Source of the DNA: Cellulomonas xylanilytica
GTDB lineage: Bacteria; Actinomycetota; Actinomycetes; Actinomycetales; Cellulomonadaceae
Assembly (NCBI RefSeq): GCF_007989805.1
Contig: NZ_BJUB01000001.1
Location: 434,001 to 498,000 of the forward strand
Direction of reading: 5' to 3'
Length of the DNA: 64,000 nucleotides
Position numbers and translations under genes: made by a program. Every line of letters starts with the position of its first letter. Positions within the stretch are counted from its first letter, which is position 1. The notes under the pieces were generated by a model. It was given only the letters and a program-made list of their open reading frames with translations, was not told where the DNA came from and searched no databases. Shown here in pieces: positions 1 through 11,494 of this stretch.

Positions 1-1
1 G

Positions 2-568
2 GGCACGGTGATCGGCTCGACCGCGAGCCGGACGTACACGGCGAGCGGCCTGTCGCCGTCCACCGCCTACTCGTTCACCGTGCGGGCGTACGACGCGGCG
101 GGCAACCGCTCGGCCGTCAGCAGCGCGGTCTCCGTCACCACGACCTCCGGGTCGACGGGCACCGACGCTGCCTCGCGGATCCAGGCGGAGGCCTACTCCG
201 GCATGGCCGGTGTCGCCAAGGAGACGACGTCGGACACGGACGGAGGGCAGAACGTCGCCTGGATCGCGAACGGCGACCACATCCGGTTCGACAACGTCAC
301 CTTCGGGAACATCCCGAAGGGCACGTTCAGCGCGCGGGTCGCGTCGGGTGCTGCCGGCGGGATCAGCGGGCTGGTCAACGTGCGGCTCGACAGCCTCACG
401 GGCCCGTCCATCGGCAGCTTCGCCATCGGCAACACCGGCGGCTGGCAGAGCTGGCGGACGGTCCCGGCGAACATCCAGGCCACGACCGGGACGCACACGG
501 TCTACCTGACGTTCGACTCCGGCCAGCCGGCGGACTTCCTGAACATCAACTGGTTCACGTTCAGCTAG
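2..568 (+). CDS. Secreted carbohydrate-active protein, C-terminal part (FnIII + CBM6)
   Basis: Only the 3' end of the gene is in the window; the frame is open from base 2. The first ~45 residues are the end of a fibronectin type III module (the YTASGLSPSTAYSFTVRAYD strand pattern). A short Ser/Gly/Thr linker follows, then about 130 residues of a family 6 carbohydrate-binding module, recognised by IQAEAYSGMAGV, the WIANGDHIRFDNV strand and the closing DFLNINWFTF. Such tandem FnIII-CBM6 tails anchor extracellular glycoside hydrolases of cellulolytic actinobacteria to xylan or beta-glucan. The catalytic domain lies upstream and cannot be named. A strong hairpin follows the stop codon. Confidence 0.85.
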   Translation, partial: GTVIGSTASRTYTASGLSPSTAYSFTVRAYDAAGNRSAVSSAVSVTTTSGSTGTDAASRIQAEAYSGMAGVAKETTSDTDGGQNVAWIANGDHIRFDNVTFGNIPKGTFSARVASGAAGGISGLVNVRLDSLTGPSIGSFAIGNTGGWQSWRTVPANIQATTGTHTVYLTFDSGQPADFLNINWFTFS

Positions 569-587
569 GCACCGACGGTCGTCCGAC

Positions 588-625
588 CCCCGGCCCGGCA
601 GCGTCCCCTCGCTGCCGGGCCGGGG
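588..625. terminator. Strong hairpin terminator between convergent genes
   Basis: A perfect 16-bp GC-rich stem (588-603 paired with 610-625) encloses a 6-nt loop (TCCCCT). It lies between the stop of the CBM6 protein gene and the stop of the convergent lacI gene, so it probably serves both. There is no clear U-tract, as is common in high-GC actinobacteria. Confidence 0.75.
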
Positions 626-629
626 TGCG

Positions 630-1616
630 TCACGTCGAGTCGCGGGCGACGACGTGGAAGATGTCGCTCGGCTGGTCCGGCGGCTCGGCCGACTCGTCGA
701 GCGCTGCCAGGACCGCGTCCGCGAGGTAGCGGGCCTGCGCGTCGACGGCCTGCCAGACCGTCGTGAGCGCCGGTGCGGCGAGCCGTGCGGCAGGGATGTC
801 GTCGACCCCGATGACGGCGACGTCCTGCGGGGTGCGCAAGCCTTCGGCGCGCAGCCCCGACAGGACGGCGAGCGCGACCTCGTCGTTGTAGGCGGCGACG
901 GCGGTCACGGGCTCGGGGCCGGCACGCCAGCCCCGGACGGCGGCGGCGGCCGACGCCACGTCGAGGTCGACGGCCTGGACCTGCGGTGCGGGCAGGCCGA
1001 GCTGCTCGCACCCCTGCACCACGCCGGCCAGACGACGGTCGGCGAAGGCGGCCAGGCGGTCGTCGCTCGGCGCCGCGTACGCCACGACCCGGTGGCCGCG
1101 CTCGGCCAGGTGCTCCACCTGGAGCCGGCCGATCCGCGTCTGCGGGACGGAGAACGTGCCGGGGTGGGTGATCTCGTCGAGCGCGCTGCCGACCACCTGG
1201 ATGCCGGCCTGGCGCATCGCGCGCTCGTCGTCGGGGGCGAACGGGGCGAGGCCGAGCACGACGCGGGGTGTGACCGCCCGCCACAGCTCGGACAGCGGCC
1301 GCGGACCCCGGGACTGGTGGACCAGCACGGACAGGCCGCGGTCCGCCAGGCGCGTGGTCAGGTGGTCGAGCAGGGTGTCGATGACCGGGCCGATGGTCCA
1401 GTCGGGCAGCACGCACAGCACGAGGTCGCTGCGTCCGGAGCGCAGGGTGCGGGCCGCCGCAGACGGCGTGTACCCCAGGCGCGCGGCGGCGTCGCGGACC
1501 CGCTGCCGGGTGGACTCCGGGATGGTGACGCCGGTCTTGCCGTTGAGCACGTAGCTGACCGTGGTGCGCGAGACGCCGCTCTCCCGTGCCACATCGGCAC
1601 TCGTCAACCGTGGCAC
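630..1616 (-). CDS. LacI-family transcriptional regulator (probable amylosucrase regulator)
   Basis: 328 residues, normal LacI length. The N-terminal helix-turn-helix is clear (LTSADVARESGVSRTTVSYVLNG, about residues 4-27) and is followed by the hinge and a periplasmic-binding-protein-like sensor domain ending in VIGVDDIPAARLAAPALTTV. It starts at a GTG that sits inside the small palindrome ACCGTG-G-CACGGT (1607-1619), a possible autoregulatory site. It is transcribed divergently from the amylosucrase gene, with about 95 bp between the two starts, so local control of that gene is the natural inference. The effector is unknown. Confidence 0.9.
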   Translation of the reverse strand: MPRLTSADVARESGVSRTTVSYVLNGKTGVTIPESTRQRVRDAAARLGYTPSAAARTLRSGRSDLVLCVLPDWTIGPVIDTLLDHLTTRLADRGLSVLVHQSRGPRPLSELWRAVTPRVVLGLAPFAPDDERAMRQAGIQVVGSALDEITHPGTFSVPQTRIGRLQVEHLAERGHRVVAYAAPSDDRLAAFADRRLAGVVQGCEQLGLPAPQVQAVDLDVASAAAAVRGWRAGPEPVTAVAAYNDEVALAVLSGLRAEGLRTPQDVAVIGVDDIPAARLAAPALTTVWQAVDAQARYLADAVLAALDESAEPPDQPSDIFHVVARDST

Positions 1617-1711
1617 GGTCCCTCGCCTCCCCGTCGCAGCTTCGCCACACCCTAGTCCGCAGCCGTCGCGCTCCGGTTGACGCGGGTCGGCGGGCGGGTG
1701 AGTCTGCGAGG

Positions 1712-3649
1712 GTGACGGACCGACGTGGGGCTCACCCGGAGAGCACCCCGTCGGGGCGCGCCGTCGCCGGCGCCCGGCTGCCCGGCACGACCGATGCGCA
1801 GTGGGCCGTCCTGACGGCGCGCTTCGACGAGCACTTCGGGCGGCTGGAGCGCCTCGTCGAGGAGGTGTACGGACCGGGGGAGGACACGACCCGCGAGCTG
1901 GCCCTGCTCGCGGGACAGCTGGCGACGAGCTGGCAGGAGCGCCCGGCGGACCTGCACGCGCTCGACGCCGCGCGCGAGGCCGACCCGACGTGGTTCACCT
2001 CCCAGCGGATGCTCGGCGGCGTCCTGTACGTGGACCGGTACGCCGGCGACCTGGCGGGTGTCCGGAGCCGGATCCCGTACTTCGAGGAGCTCGGCCTGAC
2101 GTACCTGCACCTCATGCCGCTGTTCGAGGCGCCGCAGGAGAACTCGGACGGCGGCTACGCGGTGTCCAGCTACCGCGCGGTCGACGCGTCGCTGGGCACG
2201 ATGACCGAGCTGGCGGACCTGGCTGCCGAGCTGCGGCGGCACGGCATCGCCCTGGTGCTCGACTTCATCTTCAACCACACGTCGGACGAGCACGCCTGGG
2301 CACGCGCGGCGCGAGCCGGGGACCCCGAGCACGAGGCGTTCTACTGGATCTTCCCCGACCGCACGATGCCGGACGCGTACGAGCGCACCGTCCGGGAGAT
2401 CTTCCCCGACGACCACCCGGGCTCGTTCGTCCCGGTCCCGACACCCGACGGGTCCGCCGAGCGGTGGGTGTGGGCCACGTTCCACTCGTTCCAGTGGGAC
2501 CTCAACTACGCCAACCCGGCGGTCTTCCGGGCGATGGCGGCCGAGCTGCTGTTCCTCGCGAACCAGGGCGTCGACATCCTGCGGATGGACGCGGTGGCGT
2601 TCATCTGGAAGCAGCTGGGCACGCCGTGCGAGTCGCTGCCGCAGGCGCACCTGCTGCTGCAGGCGTTCAACGCGGTCTGCCGGATCGCCGCGCCGGCCGT
2701 CCTGTTCAAGTCGGAGGCGATCGTCCACCCGGACGAGGTGGTCGAGTACATCTCCGTCGACGAGTGCCAGCTCTCCTACGACCCGCTGCAGATGGCGCTG
2801 ATCTGGAGCTCGCTGGCCACCCGGGACGGCCGTCTGCTGCAGCAGGCCCTCGAGCGGCGGCACGGGCTGCCCGCCGGGACGTCGTGGGTCAGCTATGTGC
2901 GCAGCCACGACGACATCGGCTGGACGTTCGCCGACGAGGACGCCGCCGAGCTCGGCATCGACGCCGCCGCGCACCGCCGGTTCCTCAACCGGTTCTACGT
3001 CGACCGGTTCCCCGGCTCGTTCGCCCGTGGCGTGCCCTTCCAGGACAACCCGCGCACGGGGGACTGCCGGATCGCGGGCACGACGGCGTCGCTCGCCGGG
3101 CTGGAGGCGGGGGACGCGGGGGCCGTCGACCGGATCGTGCTGGCGCACGCGGTCGTGCTGTCGACCGGCGGGATGCCGCTGCTGTACCTCGGCGACGAGG
3201 TCGGTCAGCTCAACGACTACGGCGCCCTGGACGAGCCGGGCCACGGTGAGGACACCCGGTGGGTGAACCGGCCGCGGTACCCGGCGGCCAGGTACGCGCA
3301 GCGCGACGACCCGACCACCGACGCCGGCCGGGTCTTCGCGCGCCTGCGCCACCTCCTCGAGGTGCGCCGCCGCACGCCCGAGCTGGCGGGGAACGCGCTC
3401 GTCACGTTCGACACCCACAACCCCCACCTGGTGGCCTACCAGCGCCCCGGCCCCGGCACCCTGGTCCTGGTCGTCGTCAACCTGGCCGACGACCCCCAGC
3501 ACGTGGACGCCACGACGCTGTCGGGCCTGCCCGCGTCGGCCGAGGACCTGATCGCCGGCGCCGTCGTCGACCTGCGCGGCGGTCTCCTGGTGCCCGCGCA
3601 CGGCGTGCTGTGGCTCCGGGTCGAACGAGAAGGAGGAACACGTGAGTGA
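1712..3649 (+). CDS. Amylosucrase (GH13 subfamily 4)
   Basis: About 645 residues, matching amylosucrases (about 630-650). The enzyme transfers glucose from sucrose onto alpha-1,4-glucan and releases fructose. The diagnostic GH13_4 blocks are all present: DFIFNHTSDEH (region I), DILRMDAVAFIWKQLGT with the nucleophile Asp (region II), FKSEAIVHP with the acid/base Glu (region III) and VRSHDDIGWTF (region IV). SFARGVPFQDNPRTGDCR is also typical of amylosucrase. The frame is open further upstream into the divergent lacI, so the start is a choice. GTG 1712 was taken because it gives family length; its ribosome site is weak. It overlaps the next gene by 8 bp. There is no signal peptide, so the enzyme is cytoplasmic. 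Confidence 0.9.
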   Translation: MTDRRGAHPESTPSGRAVAGARLPGTTDAQWAVLTARFDEHFGRLERLVEEVYGPGEDTTRELALLAGQLATSWQERPADLHALDAAREADPTWFTSQRMLGGVLYVDRYAGDLAGVRSRIPYFEELGLTYLHLMPLFEAPQENSDGGYAVSSYRAVDASLGTMTELADLAAELRRHGIALVLDFIFNHTSDEHAWARAARAGDPEHEAFYWIFPDRTMPDAYERTVREIFPDDHPGSFVPVPTPDGSAERWVWATFHSFQWDLNYANPAVFRAMAAELLFLANQGVDILRMDAVAFIWKQLGTPCESLPQAHLLLQAFNAVCRIAAPAVLFKSEAIVHPDEVVEYISVDECQLSYDPLQMALIWSSLATRDGRLLQQALERRHGLPAGTSWVSYVRSHDDIGWTFADEDAAELGIDAAAHRRFLNRFYVDRFPGSFARGVPFQDNPRTGDCRIAGTTASLAGLEAGDAGAVDRIVLAHAVVLSTGGMPLLYLGDEVGQLNDYGALDEPGHGEDTRWVNRPRYPAARYAQRDDPTTDAGRVFARLRHLLEVRRRTPELAGNALVTFDTHNPHLVAYQRPGPGTLVLVVVNLADDPQHVDATTLSGLPASAEDLIAGAVVDLRGGLLVPAHGVLWLRVEREGGTRE

Positions 3650-4172
3650 CACCGGACCGCGCGGCGTGATCGACCCCCGGTACGGCGACGCGTCGGCCAC
3701 CGCGCCGCCGTGGACCGAGATCGAGCGACGACTGACGGAGGCGCAGCTCTACTGGATCGTCTCCGTGCGCGTCGACGGGCGCCCGCACACGGTCCCGCTG
3801 GTGGGCGTCTGGCACGACGGCTCGTTCGCCTTCTGCACCGGCCCGCGCGAGCAGAAGGTCCGCAACCTCGACGCCGACCCGCACGTCGCGGTGACCACGG
3901 GCAGCACGGGCGCGGGCGGCTGGGACAGCGGGGTCGAGCTCGTCGTCGAGGGCACCGCGGCGCGCGTCACCGACCGCGGCGCGCTGCAGTCGCTGGCGGA
4001 CGCCTGGTACGCCAAGTACGGGGACGACTGGGCGTTCGACGTACGCGAGGACCGCTTCGTCGAGCGCGGCGACACGGGTGGCGGCTCGGACGGCGCCTGG
4101 GTGTACCGGGTGGAGCCCACCACGGTCCTCGCCTTCGGCGGCAGCCACGGCCAGACGGCGTACCGGTTCTGA
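3642..4172 (+). CDS. Pyridoxamine 5'-phosphate oxidase-family (FMN/F420 split-barrel) protein
   Basis: 176 residues with the split-barrel flavin fold: a WIVSVRVDGRPHTVPLVGVW strand pair, a FCTGPREQKVRNLDADPHVAVTTG segment that contacts cofactor phosphate in relatives, and a C-terminal YRVEPTTVLAF strand. In actinobacteria such proteins bind FMN or coenzyme F420; the sequence alone does not settle which, and the substrate is unknown. The start is GTG 3642 behind a perfect AGGAGG (3631-3636). It overlaps the amylosucrase stop, so the two are translationally coupled, although no functional link is evident. Confidence 0.75.
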   Translation: MSDTGPRGVIDPRYGDASATAPPWTEIERRLTEAQLYWIVSVRVDGRPHTVPLVGVWHDGSFAFCTGPREQKVRNLDADPHVAVTTGSTGAGGWDSGVELVVEGTAARVTDRGALQSLADAWYAKYGDDWAFDVREDRFVERGDTGGGSDGAWVYRVEPTTVLAFGGSHGQTAYRF

Positions 4173-4187
4173 CCTGGGCAGGACGCC

Positions 4188-5612
4188 CTACAGGCCGAAC
4201 ACCTCCGTGGGTCGACCGCGGACCAGGTCGACCACGGCCTCGGCCGCCTCGTCCTCGTCCAGCCGGTGCTCGGCCACCAGCCCCGCCAGGTACCCGGCGT
4301 CGAGCCGGCGTGCCATGTCGTGCCGTGCAGGGATCGAGCAGATGGCCCGGGTGTCGTCGATGAACCCGCTGGTCCGCGAGAGGCCGGCGGTCTCGGAGAC
4401 GGCGGACCGCCACCGGCGGATCGCGTCCGGCGCGTCGAGGAACCACCACGGCGCCCCGACGTACACGGACGGGTAGAACCCGGCCAGCGGAGCGAGCTCG
4501 CGGGAGAACACCGCCTCGTCGAGCGTGAACAGGACGAGCGTCAGGTTCGGGTGGGTGCCGTACCGGTCGAGCAGGGGCCGCAGGGCATCCGTGAACGCAC
4601 CGGGCAGCGGCAGGTCGTGACCGGTGTCCGGCCCGAACCGCGCGCCGGTCGGCCGGTGGTGGCCGCGCCGCACGCCCGGGTGCAGCGTCATGGTGAGGCC
4701 GTCCTCGGTCGCCATCCGGGCCATCTCGAGCAGCATGTGCCGCCGCAGCGCCGTCGCCTCGTCCTGCGTGACGGTGCCGGCCAGCGCCGCGCGGTAGATG
4801 CGCTCGGCCTCGACCGTGCCGAGGGGCTCGGTGCCGACGTCCTCGTGGCTGTGGTCGGTGGACACGCCGCCGTGGCGGCGGAAGTGCGTGCGCCGGTCCT
4901 CCATCGCGGCCACCCAGCCCGCGTAGCACCCGGTGTCGACGCCCGCGACGGCGCCCAGGTGCAGCACGTCCCGGGCCCAGTCGGCACGGCCGGCCTCGAG
5001 GTACCTGTCGGGCCGGAACGTCGGCACGACCCGCCCCCGGAACGTCGGGTCGTCCCGCAGGGCCGCGTGCGCGGCCAGGTCGTCGGCGGGGTCGTCCGTG
5101 GTGGCGAGTACGTCGATCCGGAACCGGTCGAACAGTGCCCGTGGCCGGAACGCGGGGTGTGCGAGCCGGTCGGCGATCGCGTCGAACAGCTCGTCGGCGG
5201 TGTCGGGTCCGGGTCGCAGGTCGAGCCCGAACACCTCGACCAACGCGCTCTCCAGCCAGTACTTCACGGGGGTGCCGCGGTACGCGGACCAGTTCTCGCA
5301 CAGCAGCCGCCAGCCCTCGCGGGCGGCGTCGGGGGAGAGCGGCCCCTGGCCGACCCCGAGCCGGTCGAGCGACACCCCGGACGCGTGCAGCAGCCGCGTG
5401 ACGTAGTGGTCCGGCGTCACCAGCAGGGTCGTCGGGTCCGGGAACGGCTGGTCCTCGACGAGCAGCCGTGCCTCCACGTGCCCGTGCGGGGAGAGGATCG
5501 GCAGGTTGCGCACCTCGTCGTAGAGGCGGCGGGCGATCGACCGCAGCTCCGGTGCGGCCGGCAGCAGCCGGTCGGGGTGCAGGCGCAGCGCCTGCCCGGT
5601 GAGCGTCGGCAT
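4188..5612 (-). CDS. uxaC: Glucuronate isomerase
   Basis: 474 residues, standard UxaC length. It converts D-glucuronate to D-fructuronate (and galacturonate to tagaturonate), the first cytoplasmic step of hexuronate breakdown. The N-terminal LPILSPHGHVEARLL contains the metal-binding HxH of the amidohydrolase-type barrel. GCYAGWVAAMEDRR, STDHSHEDVGTEPL and the C-terminal RHDMARRLDAGYLAGLVAEHRL are characteristic UxaC segments. It is the last gene of the leftward uidA-transporter-uxaC operon and starts 3 nt after the transporter stop. The operator at 8919 in the divergent promoter probably controls it with the rest of the operon. Confidence 0.93.
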   Translation of the reverse strand: MPTLTGQALRLHPDRLLPAAPELRSIARRLYDEVRNLPILSPHGHVEARLLVEDQPFPDPTTLLVTPDHYVTRLLHASGVSLDRLGVGQGPLSPDAAREGWRLLCENWSAYRGTPVKYWLESALVEVFGLDLRPGPDTADELFDAIADRLAHPAFRPRALFDRFRIDVLATTDDPADDLAAHAALRDDPTFRGRVVPTFRPDRYLEAGRADWARDVLHLGAVAGVDTGCYAGWVAAMEDRRTHFRRHGGVSTDHSHEDVGTEPLGTVEAERIYRAALAGTVTQDEATALRRHMLLEMARMATEDGLTMTLHPGVRRGHHRPTGARFGPDTGHDLPLPGAFTDALRPLLDRYGTHPNLTLVLFTLDEAVFSRELAPLAGFYPSVYVGAPWWFLDAPDAIRRWRSAVSETAGLSRTSGFIDDTRAICSIPARHDMARRLDAGYLAGLVAEHRLDEDEAAEAVVDLVRGRPTEVFGL

Positions 5613-5615
5613 GCC

Positions 5616-7013
5616 TCAGCCCTCCCGGGCGGCGCGGCGGGCGGCGGTCTCGGCGACGATCGCCCGGAAGCGCGTCTCGGTCAGCGGGTAGAAGACCATG
5701 ATGAGGACCCCGACGAGGATGAAGGCGGCCGGGACGAAGCCGGCGATGTACCGGATGCCGTCCTGCGTGGCCTGGCTCTGGACCTCCTGCTGCGCCACGT
5801 AGCCGACGAATCCGAGGCCGTACGCCGCGGCCGCACCGCCGACGGCCTGCCCGACCTTGCGGGTGAAGGAGAAGACCGCGTAGGTGGTCCCCTCGGTCCG
5901 CACGCCGGTCCGCCACTCGCCGTACTCGACCGTGTCGGCCTCGAGCGCCCACATCAGCGTGTTCACGGCCGCCAGACCGACTCCGTACAGGCCGAAGAAG
6001 GCGATCGCCAGACCGGGCATGCTCGACGGCGTCAGTGCGATGCCGACCGCTGCGACGATGGCCAGGGCGCTGCTGGCCACGTAGGCCGGCTTCTTGCCGA
6101 CGGCCCGCACGATCCGGGGGATGAAGCCGGCGACCACGAACATCACGCCGGTGCTCACGACGGTCAGGATGATGAAGTAGTTGGCGTCGCCGAGCACGTC
6201 GCGGGCGTAGTACGCCTGCACGGTCTGCAGCGTGAACATGCCGACCAGGAACGACAGCGCGCTGAGGCACAGCATGAGCAGCGGACGGTTGCCCCGCAGC
6301 GTCGCCAGGCTCTGCTTGAGCGTCACGTGGGCGACGTCACGGACCACGCGCTCCTTCGAGGTGGAGAACAGGAGCATGTAGAGACCGAAGCCGATCACCA
6401 CGAACAGCAGGGTGGTCAGCGTCAGGGACTGCTGCAGGTTGTCGGAGCTCTTGATCTGCGGCGCGACGATGAAGGCGAGCGCGATGATGGTCGCCGCCGT
6501 GCCCATCGACCGGAAGCTCGCCAGGCGGGCGCGCTCCACCGGCTCCTGCGTCATGGCCGACGCCAGCGAGCCGTAGGGGATGTTCACCAGGCTGTAGGCC
6601 AGCCCGAGCAGCGCGTACGTGGCGTAGGCGTAGATCAGCTTGCCCGTGCCGCCCAGCCCGCCGGGGACCGTGAAGGTGGCCACCGAGAGCAGGAGCAGCG
6701 GCAGCGAGCCGAACAGGAAGAACGGCCGGAACTTGCCCCACCGGGTCATCGTCTTGTCGACCTGCCGGCCCGCCCAGATGTCGGCGAACGCGTCCCAGAC
6801 GCGCACGACGAGGAACAGCGTCCCCGCGGCGGCGGCCGAGATCCCGACGACGTCGGTGTAGTAGAGCAGCAGGAACATCGACGTCATGGAGAACGCCAGG
6901 TTGTTGCCCGCGTCCCCGGCGGCGTAGCCGAGGTAGGAGCGGAACCGGAGCTTCGGGGCGGCGCTGGTGCTCGGGGTGGTGATCGGGTCGGACACAGCGA
7001 CGGTGCTGGTCAT
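5616..7013 (-). CDS. GPH-family sugar:cation symporter (probable glucuronide transporter)
   Basis: About 465 residues, multiple membrane segments, MelB/UidB type. Recognisable features are the N-terminal LGYAAGDAGNNLAFSMTSMFLLLYYTDVVG helix and the cytoplasmic loop VWDAFADIWAGRQVDKTMTRWGKFRPFF, which carries the D-R-WGKFRP motif of glycoside-pentoside-hexuronide symporters. ATG 7013 has a good GAGGAG site and was chosen. A GTG at 7061 that overlaps the uidA stop (GTGA) would add 16 residues. The place between uidA and uxaC argues for uptake of beta-glucuronides or free glucuronate (inference). Confidence 0.88.
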   Translation of the reverse strand: MTSTVAVSDPITTPSTSAAPKLRFRSYLGYAAGDAGNNLAFSMTSMFLLLYYTDVVGISAAAAGTLFLVVRVWDAFADIWAGRQVDKTMTRWGKFRPFFLFGSLPLLLLSVATFTVPGGLGGTGKLIYAYATYALLGLAYSLVNIPYGSLASAMTQEPVERARLASFRSMGTAATIIALAFIVAPQIKSSDNLQQSLTLTTLLFVVIGFGLYMLLFSTSKERVVRDVAHVTLKQSLATLRGNRPLLMLCLSALSFLVGMFTLQTVQAYYARDVLGDANYFIILTVVSTGVMFVVAGFIPRIVRAVGKKPAYVASSALAIVAAVGIALTPSSMPGLAIAFFGLYGVGLAAVNTLMWALEADTVEYGEWRTGVRTEGTTYAVFSFTRKVGQAVGGAAAAYGLGFVGYVAQQEVQSQATQDGIRYIAGFVPAAFILVGVLIMVFYPLTETRFRAIVAETAARRAAREG

Positions 7014-7057
7014 GTCGACTCCTCGGTCGGGCCGCGCGGCGGCGGGGGTGGGGGTGG

Positions 7058-8950
<1,893 letters not shown>

Positions 8951-8967
8951 CTAGCGTTCGAGGGGTG

Positions 8968-9999
8968 GTGGACGAGCACCGGGTGCCGACGATCTACGAC
9001 GTGGCCACGGCCTGCGGCGTCGCCCCGTCGACCGTGTCCCGGGCGTTCTCCCGGCCCGGTCGTGTGAACGCCGAGACGGCGGCGCGCATCCGGCGGGTCG
9101 CCGAGGAGATGGGATACCGGGCCAACCCGCTCGCCCGGGCGCTGCCGACCGGAAGGACGTCGCTGCTCGCGCTCGTCGTCTCCGACGTGACCAACCCGTT
9201 CTACTTCGAGATCATCCGCGGGGCCGAGCTGGCCGCGAACGCGGCCGACTACACGTTGCTCGTGGCGGACGTGTACGAGTCGGCGGTGGTGGAGCGCAAG
9301 GCGCTCGAGCGGGCGCTGCCGCTGGTCGAGGGTGTGGTGCTCGGCACGTCGCGCATGTCCGACTCGGCGATCCGCGTGATGGCGCAGCAGCGGCCGACCG
9401 TCGTCCTCAACCGCGTGCTGACCGGGATCCCGAGCGTCATCACGGACAACGCCCGCGGGACACGGCGTGCGATGGAGCACCTGGTGTCGCTCGAGCACCG
9501 GAGCATCGGCTACGTCGCAGGACCGGAGGCGTCCTGGGCGGACGGGATGCGCTGGCGGGCCATGCGCGAGGCCGCGGACACGCTGGACGTGCGGGTGCAG
9601 AGGTTCGGGCCGGTCGCGCCGACGCTCGCCGGCGGGACCGAGGCGGCGGCTGCCGTCGCCGGCTCCGCCGTGACCGCGGCGGTGGCCTACAACGACCTCG
9701 TCGCGATCGGTCTCATGCGCGGGCTGACGGCGAGCGGCCTGCGGGTGCCGCGAGACGTCAGCGTCGTGGGCTTCGACGACATCTTCGGCGCCGAGCTGTG
9801 CTCACCCATGCTGACCACGGTGGCTGCGCCGCTGACCGCGCTCGGCCGGTACGCGGTGCAGACGTTGCTGGCCGGGATGGCGTCACGGACACCGCCGCAG
9901 GTGCGCCCTGCGCTGCTGCCCGCCGAGCTGGTGGTCCGGGAGTCGACCGCGGTGCGTGCACGACGACGACGGCGGCCTGAGGCAGCCGAGGACAAGTGA
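8968..9999 (+). CDS. LacI-family regulator of the glucuronate locus
   Basis: About 343 residues. The helix-turn-helix VPTIYDVATACGVAPSTVSRAFSRPG is at residues ~5-30; a sugar-binding domain follows with VVSDVTNPFYFEIIRGAE and VVGFDDIFGAELCSPMLTTV. Two adjacent GTG codons (8965, 8968) behind GAGGGG are possible starts; 8968 was chosen for spacing. The gene sits between the two arms of the hexuronate locus, and matching operators lie on both sides of it. The inference is that it represses uidA-transporter-uxaC and uxuB-manD-kinase and is released by a hexuronate intermediate. The inducer cannot be read from sequence. Confidence 0.9.
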   Translation: MDEHRVPTIYDVATACGVAPSTVSRAFSRPGRVNAETAARIRRVAEEMGYRANPLARALPTGRTSLLALVVSDVTNPFYFEIIRGAELAANAADYTLLVADVYESAVVERKALERALPLVEGVVLGTSRMSDSAIRVMAQQRPTVVLNRVLTGIPSVITDNARGTRRAMEHLVSLEHRSIGYVAGPEASWADGMRWRAMREAADTLDVRVQRFGPVAPTLAGGTEAAAAVAGSAVTAAVAYNDLVAIGLMRGLTASGLRVPRDVSVVGFDDIFGAELCSPMLTTVAAPLTALGRYAVQTLLAGMASRTPPQVRPALLPAELVVRESTAVRARRRRRPEAAEDK

Positions 10000-10016
10000 T
10001 GGCAACCGATTGCCAT
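9999..10016. promoter_or_regulatory. LacI-type operator upstream of uxuB
   Basis: ATGGCAACCGATTGCCAT is an 18-bp near-perfect dyad (arms ATGGCAA and TTGCCAT) with the central CG typical of LacI-family sites. Its first base is the last base of the lacI stop codon and it ends 65 bp before uxuB. Its partner is the site at 8919. Confidence 0.75.
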
Positions 10017-10081
10017 CCACCCCGCTCCAAGCGCTGAATGGTCGAGGACCGACGAGGGTCCGACGACCAGGAGGTGGCGCG

Positions 10082-11494
10082 GTGCACGACGGAACGAGCT
10101 GGGAACGCACGCAGGTACCGGCACCGGTGCGCATCGTGCACCTGGGGCTCGGTGCCTTCGCCCGCGCCCACCTGCTCTGCTACACCCAGTGCGCCAACGA
10201 GTCGGGTACCGCTGAGCAGTGGGGCGTGGCAGCGTTCACGGGCCGGTCGGCCGCGGCGGCCGACGCGCTCGCCCGGCAGGACGGCCGGTACACGCTGCTG
10301 GTCCGTTCGCCCTCGGGTGACGCCCCGACCACGGTCGACGCGCTGGTGGCCGTCCACGACGGCGCTGACGAGGACGCGTGGCGGGAGTACTTCCGTCGGC
10401 CCGAGGTCGGCGTCGTCACCCTGACGGTCACCGAGGCCGGCTACCGACGCTCGTCGACCGGTGGGCTCGACCTGCGCGACGCCGAGGTCGTCGGCGACCT
10501 GCGCCGGCTCCGCGCCGGGGACCGCGCCCTGACCGCACCCGGACGTCTCGTCGACGGGCTGCGGGCGCGGCGCTCGGCCGGCACCGGCCCGATCGCCGTC
10601 GTGAGCCTGGACAACCTGCCCGAGAACGGGCTCGTCGCCCGTCGGGTCACCCTGGAGCTCGCCGCCGCCGTCGACAGGACGCTCGCCGGCTGGATCGAGC
10701 AGCACGTGTCCTTCGTGTCGACGATGGTCGACCGCATCACGCCGGCCGCCACCGAGGCCGACCGGGCGGTCGTCCGCACGCTCACCGGCCGCGAGGACCG
10801 GTCGCCGGTGGTCACCGAGCCCTTCCGCGAGTGGGTCCTGACGGGCGAGTTCCCGGCCGGGCGTCCGCCGTGGGAGGCCGCCGGCGCACGGTTCGTCGAC
10901 GACCTGGAGCCGTACGAGCGCCGCAAGCTCTGGCTGCTCAACGCCGGTCACTCCCTGCTGGCCTACGCGGGCCTGGCACGAGGGCTGACCACCGTGGCCG
11001 AGGCGTTCGCGGACCCGACCTGCCGGGCCGAGCTGGAGCAGCTCTGGACGGAGGCCGCCGAGGTGCTCGAGCTCCCGGTGGACGACGCGACCGAGGCGCT
11101 CCGTGCGAGGTTCGCCAACGCCCGCATCGAGCACCGGCTCACGCAGATCGCCGCCGACGGGTCGGCCAAGCTCCCGGTCCGCATCATCGCCGTCGCCCAG
11201 GCCCGTGCCGCCGCAGGGCTGCCGGTCGGGCGGGCGGGGGCGGGCGTCGTCGCCGCGTGGATCGACCACCTCGACCCGACCGCCGCCGACGCCGGTTCCA
11301 CCCGCCTGGTCGCGCGGCTGCGCGGTCAGGGCAGCTCGTCGCGGGCCGCGCTGGCGCTCGACACCATCGCCCCGCGGCTGGCCCGCAAGGACGTCTTCGC
11401 CCGGCACGTGGCCGAGCGCCTCGCCGTCCGCCGTCCCGTCCGACCCACCCCGAGCAGTCCCACCCGACCCACCCAGGCAGGAGCCCGACCATGA
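10082..11494 (+). CDS. uxuB: Fructuronate reductase (mannitol dehydrogenase family)
   Basis: 470 residues of the long-chain mannitol dehydrogenase/UxuB family. It reduces D-fructuronate to D-mannonate with NADH. An N-terminal Rossmann strand reads [13 protein letters not shown]. The family blocks [10 protein letters not shown] and [10 protein letters not shown] and the active-site stretch [16 protein letters not shown] (Lys, Asn, His) are present. Start GTG 10082 has a perfect AGGAGG (10069-10074); the frame is open further upstream but without support. It overlaps manD by 4 bp (ATGA), so the two are coupled. Altronate or mannitol oxidoreductase would be the alternatives, but the neighbours favour fructuronate. 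Confidence 0.88.
   Translation: MHDGTSWERTQVPAPVRIVHLGLGAFARAHLLCYTQCANESGTAEQWGVAAFTGRSAAAADALARQDGRYTLLVRSPSGDAPTTVDALVAVHDGADEDAWREYFRRPEVGVVTLTVTEAGYRRSSTGGLDLRDAEVVGDLRRLRAGDRALTAPGRLVDGLRARRSAGTGPIAVVSLDNLPENGLVARRVTLELAAAVDRTLAGWIEQHVSFVSTMVDRITPAATEADRAVVRTLTGREDRSPVVTEPFREWVLTGEFPAGRPPWEAAGARFVDDLEPYERRKLWLLNAGHSLLAYAGLARGLTTVAEAFADPTCRAELEQLWTEAAEVLELPVDDATEALRARFANARIEHRLTQIAADGSAKLPVRIIAVAQARAAAGLPVGRAGAGVVAAWIDHLDPTAADAGSTRLVARLRGQGSSSRAALALDTIAPRLARKDVFARHVAERLAVRRPVRPTPSSPTRPTQAGARP

Noticed and set aside
565..1650. 361-residue Arg/Pro-rich frame on the minus strand
   Set aside because: It is an out-of-frame shadow of the LacI gene, with typical high-GC Arg/Pro/Gly composition.
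10378..11490. Open frame upstream of manD in the same phase
   Set aside because: Within this part the frame is a shadow of uxuB; ManD homology begins exactly at 11491, which also gives the ATGA overlap.
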